DNA of 64,000 bases, taken from the NCBI GenBank assembly GCA_963792445.1, contig CAWBWO010000002.1:535644-599643 (forward strand). Direction: 5' to 3'. Both the position numbers and the translations under genes were made by a program. Source of the DNA: Rummeliibacillus sp963792445 (GTDB taxonomy: Bacteria > Bacillota > Bacilli > Bacillales_A > Planococcaceae). The number at the start of each line of letters is the position of its first letter. The first letter of the stretch is position 1. The notes beneath the pieces are model-generated. The model saw nothing but the letters and a program-made list of their open reading frames with translations. It did not search any database and was not told where the DNA came from. Shown piece after piece: positions 16,805 to 24,149 of this stretch.

Positions 16805-17755
16805 TCATTTATTAGCTTTTATTAAATAATCCACTAATCCCATTGAACTTACTTCTATATCTAGCGGAATAATGTTAAAGACAGGGTGATTTTCAGAGAA
16901 CCCTTTAGCTTTTAATTCGGTAAAGATTGCATCTTTTAAAATTTCTTCTGTCCGTTTTACTTGGTTTGTAAATTCGCTTTCTTCATTCATAGCCTGTTTT
17001 CCAGCCTCAACAAAAATTGGTAAGTAGCGACGTACCTCAGCATAAGCAAATTCAGGTTTAGAATATGCCCCATAATGTCCAAAATAGAGTGTTGTTGGTT
17101 TAATTTTCTCGTATAGTTGAATGGACTCCTCCATTAAATCAGGATCAAATTGGTTTGGAGAAGTAGAAGGTAAAATCACATTAAACTCTTCTTCCGCTGT
17201 ATCAGGGTAATACACACCCGTTGTATCCCCAACAAAGATCCCATTTGTCAATGATTCATGAATTGAAATATGATGATTTGCATGCCCCTTTGTATGATAG
17301 AAAGTGAGCGTAGAAGCACCTAAATTTAAAGTTTCTCCATCTTCTACTGCATGGAATTTTTCTTCTTCAATAGGAAGAATCTCACCAAAAATGCTATCAA
17401 ACTTTTCACCATATACAGACTTTGCACTAGCAATCAAGCGGCTAGGGTCCACTAAATGACGAACTCCTTTTGGATGTACATAAACTTCTGCATTAGGGCA
17501 ATGTTGCATAAATACGCCAGCACCCCCTGCATGGTCAAGGTGTATATGAGTTAAAATTAAATAATTAATAGTAGCAGGATCAATATGTAATTCCTCTAAA
17601 GCTTCTAAAATATGCGGTACAGATGGACTTGCAGATGTTTCAATGACTGTGATTTTCTCATCAATCAACAAATACGAACTTGTCCGATTCGGTAATCCCA
17701 AGTCATACGTATCAATACTATACAAATTTTCAGCAATCTTTTCTAACTTAGCCAT
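16805..17755 (-). CDS. Metallo-beta-lactamase-fold hydrolase
   Basis: 316 residues from the ATG at 17755, chosen because GGAGGG precedes it. LTHIHLDHAGG is the HxHxDH metal-binding motif; HTKGHANHH and FVGDTTG supply further histidine and aspartate ligands. It is a soluble binuclear zinc hydrolase of the glyoxalase II-like superfamily; the real substrate (thioester, lactone or other) cannot be told. It converges on leuA and stands alone. Confidence 0.85.
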   Translation of the reverse strand: MAKLEKIAENLYSIDTYDLGLPNRTSSYLLIDEKITVIETSASPSVPHILEALEELHIDPATINYLILTHIHLDHAGGAGVFMQHCPNAEVYVHPKGVRHLVDPSRLIASAKSVYGEKFDSIFGEILPIEEEKFHAVEDGETLNLGASTLTFYHTKGHANHHISIHESLTNGIFVGDTTGVYYPDTAEEEFNVILPSTSPNQFDPDLMEESIQLYEKIKPTTLYFGHYGAYSKPEFAYAEVRRYLPIFVEAGKQAMNEESEFTNQVKRTEEILKDAIFTELKAKGFSENHPVFNIIPLDIEVSSMGLVDYLIKANK

Positions 17756-18005
17756 ACAATCCCTCCTGATAATCAATCTAAGTTTATAGTAACATAGAGC
17801 AGAAATATTTGGTATGAATGAGATAGTGGAGTGCTCTTCATTGCTCTATGATTTCTTTGATTTTTTTCAGCAGAGGAAATTTTGTAGATTGTATACGTAT
17901 CATTACCATTCATAATCATTACACATTATTTAACATAACAGCCGATTAGTAACATCAAAATTAGTGTAAAATAAATGCAATACAAAAACGAAAGGTGCTC
18001 ATCAA

Positions 18006-18890
18006 ATGGAAATACGAGAATTAAACTATTTTGTCACCGTTGCAAAATACAAAAGCTTTACAAAGGCATCAGATGCTTTACATGTAACACAACCAACACT
18101 TAGTAAAGTCGTCAAATCATTGGAGAAGCAGCTTGATGTTACACTATTTCATCGATCCCAACGGAAAAGTGAATTAACCGATGTAGGGGAAGTAGTTTAT
18201 AATCAAGCATTGAAAATTTTAAACTTAGTCGATGAATTAGATGTCGTGCTTGAAGACGTTACCCATTTACAAAAGGGAAAAGTTAAAATTGGCATGCCTC
18301 CATTAATTGGCATTTTGTTTTTTCCTCAAATGATCAAAGGATTTCAAGAAAAATATCCAGGTATTACGATTGAAATTGATGAACGTGGGGCGAATGTTAT
18401 CAAAGATTTAGTCGCTACAGGAGAACTCGATATGGGTTTTGTTATGTTACCTGCTGATTCTGAGGAATTCCATGTAATACCGTTTACATCACAACACGTT
18501 ATGCTCATTGTGAATCGCTCAAACCACTTAGCAAATCTTGAGTCCGTCATGATGAAAGATTTAAAAAATGAACCGATGCTACTTTTCAGCGAAGATTTCA
18601 CATTACATGACCGGATTTTACAGGAATGCAAACAAGCAGGATTCACGCCACATATTGCCTATGAAAGCTCTCAATGGGATTTTATTAGCCAAATGGTGGA
18701 ACATAACTTGGGTATAGCCATGTTTCCAAGGGCGATTGCTGAAAAAGTAAATCAGAAGGAAATCAAGATCATTCCAATCGTTAATCCTTCTATTCCTTGG
18801 GATATCGTTCTGATACTAAAGAAAGATCGTTACATTTCTCATGCTACAAAGGGATTTGTACAATATATCGCACCAAACTATGCCTTTTAG
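18006..18890 (+). CDS. cidR: LysR-family regulator, CidR-like
   Basis: 294-residue LysR protein with an N-terminal winged HTH (SFTKASDALHVTQPTLSKVV) and a full effector-binding domain. It stands directly upstream of, and in the same direction as, the cidA and cidB genes, an arrangement known for CidR/YwbI in bacilli and staphylococci, where the regulator activates cidAB in response to acetate and overflow metabolism. The symbol rests on this context and is therefore less certain than the family. Confidence 0.8.
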   Translation: MEIRELNYFVTVAKYKSFTKASDALHVTQPTLSKVVKSLEKQLDVTLFHRSQRKSELTDVGEVVYNQALKILNLVDELDVVLEDVTHLQKGKVKIGMPPLIGILFFPQMIKGFQEKYPGITIEIDERGANVIKDLVATGELDMGFVMLPADSEEFHVIPFTSQHVMLIVNRSNHLANLESVMMKDLKNEPMLLFSEDFTLHDRILQECKQAGFTPHIAYESSQWDFISQMVEHNLGIAMFPRAIAEKVNQKEIKIIPIVNPSIPWDIVLILKKDRYISHATKGFVQYIAPNYAF

Positions 18891-18955
18891 GAATACAAAA
18901 TATAAAAAATGTGTATTTTACGAATATTAATATATAGAGTAAAGTAAATGTAATG

Positions 18956-18997
18956 AAAAAACCAAATGAGCGATCCAAATCATAAATGGTTTTTTCT
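18956..18997 (+). terminator. Terminator-like hairpin between cidR and cidA
   Basis: AAAAAACCA (18956-18964) and TGGTTTTTT (18987-18995) with a 22-nt loop. It would separate cidR from cidAB transcripts. Confidence 0.55.
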
Positions 18998-19023
18998 ATT
19001 TCGTTTTTTTAAGGTGTGATGAT

Positions 19024-19413
19024 ATGAAATTATTGAAAATAGATTATAAGAAAATAATGAAAATAATCATTCAAGTTATTTTTCTATATGGCATATTACT
19101 TTTGGGCGAAGGGATTGCGAAAGTTTGCCATTTGCCAATTCCAGGAAGTATTATTGGGCTTGTTTTATTGTTTTTTGCATTGAAATTCCATATTGTCAAA
19201 CTAGAATGGGTGGATTTAGGTGCAGGTATATTAACAAGTGAGCTATTATTATTTTTCGTACCATCTGCAGTGGGGGTTATACAGTATGATCAAATCGTTG
19301 GAGTCATTGGGATCAAACTGATTGCTGTCATTGTGTTAAGTACCGTTGTTGTGATGGCTTGTACTGGAATCGTTGCAGACGCTGTTCAGAAGAAAGGGGT
19401 GAAGAAAGCATGA
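19024..19413 (+). CDS. cidA: CidA/LrgA holin-like membrane protein
   Basis: 129 residues with four hydrophobic segments and the family motif GEGIAKVCHLPIPGSIIGLVL near the N-terminus (spanning about residues 29-49). CidA-type proteins oligomerise in the membrane and influence murein hydrolase activity and cell lysis. Its stop overlaps the cidB start by ATGA, a sign of translational coupling. An N-acetylglucosaminidase gene lies on the opposite strand just after cidB. Confidence 0.9.
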   Translation: MKLLKIDYKKIMKIIIQVIFLYGILLLGEGIAKVCHLPIPGSIIGLVLLFFALKFHIVKLEWVDLGAGILTSELLLFFVPSAVGVIQYDQIVGVIGIKLIAVIVLSTVVVMACTGIVADAVQKKGVKKA

Positions 19414-20108
19414 GTCTAGTTGGCTTCATTAGTTTAATAGGAACAATCATCGTTTTTCTTGGTAGTAAAAAAATCTATCAAAAGATGAACTGGATTATTT
19501 TATCGCCATTATTAATCTGTCCACTCGTTCTGATTGTCATATTGTTAGGAACACATACATCTTATGATGAGTACAATTTAGGTGCAACTTGGTTATCAAA
19601 ACTACTAGGGCCAGCAACTGTAGCTTTTGCTGTACCGATTTATAAAAACTATGAACTTTTGAAAAAACATGCAAAAGCAATTGGCGCAAGTCTGGTAACT
19701 GGCTCTTCCGTTGCAATCATTTCATCCTTTTTATTTGCCATGTGGATTGGGTTATCCAATGAAATGATTAATAGTCTCGTTCCACGCTCGATTACTACGC
19801 CAATCGCGATGGATATTTCGGCAATCATTGGAGGAGAACCAACGATGACAGCTGTTTTTGTCATCGTTACTGGTTTATCGGGTAGTATCATTGGCCCTCT
19901 AATTATTAAAGCCATCCATATTCGTACATCTGCGGCAAAAGGGTTACTGCTTGGAATGGGTGCTCATGGTTGTGGTACATCCAAAGCATTTGAATTAGGG
20001 GAATTAGAAGGGACTTATTCCAGTCTTGCTATGATTATCGCAGCTTTGATTAGTATTGTATTATCCGATACATTCTTCCCGGTTCTACAACACTACTTAA
20101 TTGGCTAA
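19410..20108 (+). CDS. cidB: CidB/LrgB membrane protein
   Basis: 232 residues with multiple membrane segments; LrgB-family motifs LGPATVAFAVPIYKN, PRSITTPIAMDISAIIGG and GMGAHGCGTSKAFELG are all present. The start at 19410 gives a 4-bp ATGA overlap with cidA; an upstream in-frame start would only read through cidA. It functions with CidA in programmed lysis and overflow metabolism. It ends before a perfect palindromic terminator. Confidence 0.92.
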   Translation: MSLVGFISLIGTIIVFLGSKKIYQKMNWIILSPLLICPLVLIVILLGTHTSYDEYNLGATWLSKLLGPATVAFAVPIYKNYELLKKHAKAIGASLVTGSSVAIISSFLFAMWIGLSNEMINSLVPRSITTPIAMDISAIIGGEPTMTAVFVIVTGLSGSIIGPLIIKAIHIRTSAAKGLLLGMGAHGCGTSKAFELGELEGTYSSLAMIIAALISIVLSDTFFPVLQHYLIG

Positions 20109-20114
20109 TCATAT

Positions 20115-20151
20115 AAAAATCTCACTTTCAAATTTGAAAGTGAGATTTTTT
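20115..20151 (+). terminator. Bidirectional terminator between cidB and the autolysin gene
   Basis: AAAAATCTCACTTTCAAA (20115-20132) is followed directly by its exact reverse complement (20133-20150), so it works on both strands. Confidence 0.95.
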
Positions 20152-20896
20152 ATTGGTAAATTAATAGTTTTTGGCCATGCTGTACAGCATTTGTATTCAA
20201 TCGATTCCATTGTTTGATAGAAGTAACCGATACGCCGTATTTATTTGAAAGGGAATTCAATGTTTCGCCGCTTTTTACGACAACTTGTTTTTGGTCTTTA
20301 ACTGGATGATCGTATTGTGTTAAATGATATTGTCCAATTATGGCATTTAACTTTTGGTGATAATTTGTGTCTGTTGCATAGTGTCCTGTTAAATATCTCG
20401 TGGCATCTTTATAAGAATTCGTATTACTTTTAAATGTTTTCTGATAGTATTTTGAATTCCAAGATGTACCATTATGAAGTAATTCAGCATAATCTTCTAA
20501 AGAAGTTTTGTAGTTTGGATATTTCTTAAATTTAGCGTTAATTTGGTGCAATTGACCATTCCCGTTATCTTCAGACGTTTGTAGCGTAACAGATTGGCTT
20601 TTATATGAACCTTTTATACCGAAAAGGTTGTTATTAGGTGGTGTGCTAAGTTCGCTTTTTCCTCCATTACTTTCTAATACTGCCTGAGCGATCATGACGG
20701 AAGCATATAAATCATGATTTGATGCAATAGCGCGTGCATTACCTGCTATGTTGCCGATAAAGCTTTCAACGGTTTGATTTTCAACATAATGCTCGGGTGG
20801 CGCGATTGTTGTGTCTAAGTATTGTTGAATAATAATGAATATAGAAGTGGCAAACAATATAGTTGTAAATAAAGTTACTAGAAAAGTTTTTTTCAT
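20150..20896 (-). CDS. N-acetylglucosaminidase (GH73) with C-terminal LysM
   Basis: 248 residues: an N-terminal hydrophobic signal or anchor (residues 4-24), a glucosaminidase domain (about 45-190) with IAQAVLESNGGKSELS containing the catalytic glutamate, NNNLFGIKG and YATDTNYHQKL, and a LysM peptidoglycan-binding domain (about 205-247, VVKSGETLNSLSNKYGVS). It would cut the glycan strands of the cell wall. It is convergent with cidAB. Odd: the only good ribosome site (GGAGGAAGG) is about 24 nt from the ATG, so initiation may be weak, need folding, or use another start. Confidence 0.88.
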   Translation of the reverse strand: MKKTFLVTLFTTILFATSIFIIIQQYLDTTIAPPEHYVENQTVESFIGNIAGNARAIASNHDLYASVMIAQAVLESNGGKSELSTPPNNNLFGIKGSYKSQSVTLQTSEDNGNGQLHQINAKFKKYPNYKTSLEDYAELLHNGTSWNSKYYQKTFKSNTNSYKDATRYLTGHYATDTNYHQKLNAIIGQYHLTQYDHPVKDQKQVVVKSGETLNSLSNKYGVSVTSIKQWNRLNTNAVQHGQKLLIYQ

Positions 20897-21190
20897 AGAA
20901 TGATGGTTTAAATCTTAAAACCTTCCTCCTTTCTTAAACATTATTTATACTATTTTACCATGTTATCGAAGACGTATGCTATTTTAAAAGGTTTCTATCT
21001 AAGTCAATTGAACAGGTATCTTTACTATAAGACAAAATAATCTGAATATTTCCTGGGCAATAGAATATTAAGTGACTGAAAATTAAAATAATAAATAATG
21101 TTTTCTATCATCAGATTAAGCCTTAATCTGTATTGAAATTGGAAGTAATTTAGGATAAAGTAATTGCATTACATATAAGGAGTTATTTTA

Positions 21191-22369
21191 ATGCAATTTT
21201 TATCATACTTTCATCCAATTGTATGGATTATATTAAATGGAACGATTTTTACACGAATTGCTAGTTTTATGACGATTCCTTTCTTAGCTATTTATTTACA
21301 AAATGAACTACATGCATCTCCGTTGATGATTGGCTTAACATTAGGCATTGCCAGGCTATGCGCAACATTTGGAGGCTTAATTGGCGGATATTTAACTGAT
21401 AAATTGGGAAGGAAAACGATTATTTTGATCACCATTTTTATATGGAGTGCTGTGTTCTTTGGATTTGCCTTTGTACGCGTGATCGGATTATTTATACTAT
21501 TGAACGCGCTAAATGGGTTATGCCGATCTTTCTTTGAACCTGCAACACAAGCATTGATGATTGATTTTACAGAAGAAAAGAGAAGACGTCGCTTGTTTTC
21601 TTTTCGTTATACAGCGATTAATGTTGCGGCAGTCATAGGACCATTATGTGGAGTCTGGATTTCGGGAATGTCGCATGCGTCGGTTCCTTTTATGATTACG
21701 GCATCTATGTATGCAATTTACGGCGTGTTTTTAATATTCATGTTCAAAAAATATGAAGTAACAAAAAACTTACGACAAGCGCAGCAAACAATTCTGCAAA
21801 TGGTAAAAGTGGTAGTGGCAGATCGCAAACTTTTATATTTAATAGCTGGTGGAATTCTTGTAAGTGTAGGCTACTCTCAATTTGATTCGACATTGCCTCA
21901 ATACATTAATATCAATATTGAAAATGGAGTAAAATTGTACTCTGTTTTGATTACTTTAAATGCAATTGTTGTATTAGCTTTGCAGTTACCAGTAGGGATC
22001 TATACAGAAAGAATTACGATTATGCGTAGCTTAGTCATTGGAATACTATTTTTTGCTTCAGGTTTTGTCATCTTTAACTTTGCACATACATTTTGGATGT
22101 TTATCGTGGGAATCATTATTTTCACTGTAGGCGAAATTTTCGCGTTCCCAATGATGAATGCATTAATTGAAGAGATTGCTCCAGATACACAAAAGGCAAC
22201 GTACTTGGGAGCTTCTCAGTTCAATAATTTAGGTGGATTTATAGGTCCAGTATTTGGTGGATGGCTTCTCGTCAATTTTGCATCACAATTGTATCTTGTC
22301 ATGGCGATTATTTTCATCGCAAGCCTCTTGTTTTATCGATTAGCATTTCTGAAAAAAGGAAATGTCTAG
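21191..22369 (+). CDS. MFS transporter
   Basis: 392 residues with 12 predicted membrane segments and the MFS signature GGYLTDKLGRKT between segments 2 and 3; a long cytoplasmic loop follows segment 6. AAGGAG precedes the ATG. It resembles drug/proton antiporters of the DHA1 group, but the substrate cannot be deduced. The 294 bp upstream hold no other feature that I can identify. Confidence 0.85.
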   Translation: MQFLSYFHPIVWIILNGTIFTRIASFMTIPFLAIYLQNELHASPLMIGLTLGIARLCATFGGLIGGYLTDKLGRKTIILITIFIWSAVFFGFAFVRVIGLFILLNALNGLCRSFFEPATQALMIDFTEEKRRRRLFSFRYTAINVAAVIGPLCGVWISGMSHASVPFMITASMYAIYGVFLIFMFKKYEVTKNLRQAQQTILQMVKVVVADRKLLYLIAGGILVSVGYSQFDSTLPQYININIENGVKLYSVLITLNAIVVLALQLPVGIYTERITIMRSLVIGILFFASGFVIFNFAHTFWMFIVGIIIFTVGEIFAFPMMNALIEEIAPDTQKATYLGASQFNNLGGFIGPVFGGWLLVNFASQLYLVMAIIFIASLLFYRLAFLKKGNV

Positions 22370-22428
22370 AAGTAACTAGGAATAACATGAACTGACATAG
22401 AATAGAAGATAGAAAGGGAGGGAATCTT

Positions 22429-22965
22429 TTGTTAGAACAAGTATATTTAGAAGCTGTGAAAGGGCGTTTTAAGGAGACGAAAAAATTAGGTGGTGACACG
22501 TTGGTGAGGCTATCGAATGCAGAGATTCAATGGAAGCCTAACGAAGAATCAAATAATATTGCAATAATAGTACAGCATTTATCAGGCAATATGATTTCAA
22601 GATGGACAGATTTTCTTACAACGGATGGAGAAAAGCCGACTCGACATCGTGATCAAGAATTTGAAGAGTCCATTTCTTCTATTGAAGAATTGTCGGACGT
22701 ATGGGAAAATGGATGGGCTCAACTTTTTACTACAGTAAATAGCTTACAACCGAAAGATTTAGAAAAAATAGTTACGATTCGCGGAGTAGAACATACAGTA
22801 ATCGAAGCGATTGAAAGACAAATTGCCCATACTTCTTATCACGTCGGACAAATCGTTTATTTAGGAAAAGCAATCAAAGGAAGAGAATGGGAGAGTTTAA
22901 GTATTCCATTAGGAAAATCAGAAGAGTATTTACAAGCATCGTTAAGTAAGAACAAAACAAAATAA
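22429..22965 (+). CDS. DinB-superfamily protein (DUF1572 type)
   Basis: 178 residues, four-helix DinB fold: LSNAEIQWKPNEESNNIAIIVQHLSGN in the first half contains the conserved histidine, and HTSYHVGQIVYLGK near the C-terminus supplies the other two histidines of the metal triad (H-x3-H). TTG start with GGGAGGG upstream. Such proteins are thiol- or metal-dependent enzymes in several pathways; this one has no assigned reaction. Confidence 0.8.
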   Translation: MLEQVYLEAVKGRFKETKKLGGDTLVRLSNAEIQWKPNEESNNIAIIVQHLSGNMISRWTDFLTTDGEKPTRHRDQEFEESISSIEELSDVWENGWAQLFTTVNSLQPKDLEKIVTIRGVEHTVIEAIERQIAHTSYHVGQIVYLGKAIKGREWESLSIPLGKSEEYLQASLSKNKTK

Positions 22966-22980
22966 AAGACAAAAGTTAAG

Positions 22981-23018
22981 AACCAACGAAAAAGTATTGA
23001 TTGATCGTTGGTTTTTTT
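22981..23018 (+). terminator. Terminator after the DinB-like gene
   Basis: AACCAACGA (22981-22989) pairs with TCGTTGGTT (23005-23013), followed by T residues. Confidence 0.9.
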
Positions 23019-23063
23019 ATCTATTAAAGTAATCCTTTAATTAATAAACAAAGGAGCATAAGT

Positions 23064-24041
23064 ATGTACAACAAAACAGATGCTTCGATTTGGAACGGGA
23101 GAGTAGACAGTAAAACACGTTTAGAAAGCTTTCGTTATCATCAAGTAGTGCAGTGTATTCCAACGGATGAATTAAAGCAAAATTTAGGTGAGAAAAAAAT
23201 TTCAATTATTGGTTTTGAATGCGATGAGGGTGTTAGAAGGAATAAGGGAAGAGTTGGCGCAAGAAAGGCACCTGTTGAAATTCGAAAGCAATTAGCGAGT
23301 ATTCCTTGGAGAGGGCTTCCGGATGTTCATATTTATGATGTTGGTAATGTTATTTACGAAGAGCAAATGTTAGAAAAGGCCCAAGAAGAATTAGGAAAGC
23401 ATGTATGTGAAATAATCAATGCCAATTCAAAGTGTATTGTCTTTGGGGGAGGGCACGAGACGCTTTATGGTCATTATCTTGGTATTCGCGAAAGTGTTGG
23501 AAAAGAAGCAGTTATTGGGCTCGTCAATCTGGATGCGCATTTTGATTTACGCGAATATGACGAACAAACCTCTTCCGGTACGATGTTTAAGCAAATCCTT
23601 GATATGGATGCAAAAGCGAGCTATTTTGTATGCGGTATTCAACGATACGGGAATACGACGGAATTATATAATCGAGCAGATGAGTTAGGGGTTACTTATC
23701 TATATGAGGATGAAATGACTTTTGAAACTACGATTAAATCAGTAGAACGATTTATGAATGACTGTGATGTCATTCTTTTCACTTTATGTACAGATGTAAT
23801 TAGTGCAGCTCATGCACCTGGGGTAAGTGCTCCGTCACCATTTGGATTAGAACCAAGAATAGTTAGGGATATCATTCACACTGTATGTAAAAATCCTAAA
23901 GTTTCAAGTTTTAATATTTGTGAAGTGAATCCAGCTGTAGATGAAAGCAATCGAACGGTAAGACTTGCAGCTAATTTGGTTAATGAAGCGGTGTTAGCAC
24001 TTCAAAAAGGGAATTTACTTGATCGAAACGAAGAAAGTTAA
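23064..24041 (+). CDS. hutG: Formimidoylglutamase (arginase family)
   Basis: 325-residue ureohydrolase: GRVGARKAPVEIRKQL, metal-binding GGGHE and NLDAHFD, SSGTMFKQ, and APGVSAPSPFGL typical of HutG, which hydrolyses N-formimidoyl-glutamate in histidine degradation. The second metal motif reads TLCTD where most arginases have S-x-D-x-D. AAAGGAG precedes the ATG. No other hut gene is nearby and a terminator follows, so the gene is expressed alone. Another arginase-family function cannot be excluded. Confidence 0.85.
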   Translation: MYNKTDASIWNGRVDSKTRLESFRYHQVVQCIPTDELKQNLGEKKISIIGFECDEGVRRNKGRVGARKAPVEIRKQLASIPWRGLPDVHIYDVGNVIYEEQMLEKAQEELGKHVCEIINANSKCIVFGGGHETLYGHYLGIRESVGKEAVIGLVNLDAHFDLREYDEQTSSGTMFKQILDMDAKASYFVCGIQRYGNTTELYNRADELGVTYLYEDEMTFETTIKSVERFMNDCDVILFTLCTDVISAAHAPGVSAPSPFGLEPRIVRDIIHTVCKNPKVSSFNICEVNPAVDESNRTVRLAANLVNEAVLALQKGNLLDRNEES

Positions 24042-24068
24042 GACTTTAATTATAACAGTATCAAAAAC

Positions 24069-24111
24069 AGCGAGAAGAAAAGATGAAACGGATTCTTTTC
24101 TTCTCGCTTTT
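24069..24111 (+). terminator. Terminator after hutG
   Basis: AGCGAGAAGAAAAGA (24069-24083) pairs exactly with TCTTTTCTTCTCGCT (24094-24108), then TTT. Confidence 0.9.
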
Positions 24112-24149
24112 CAAAAGCTTTGTATAATCTGCTGTCGAGGTATTTACTT

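Noticed and set aside
18344..18646. Minus-strand ORF inside cidR
   Set aside because: Shadow of the LysR reading frame.
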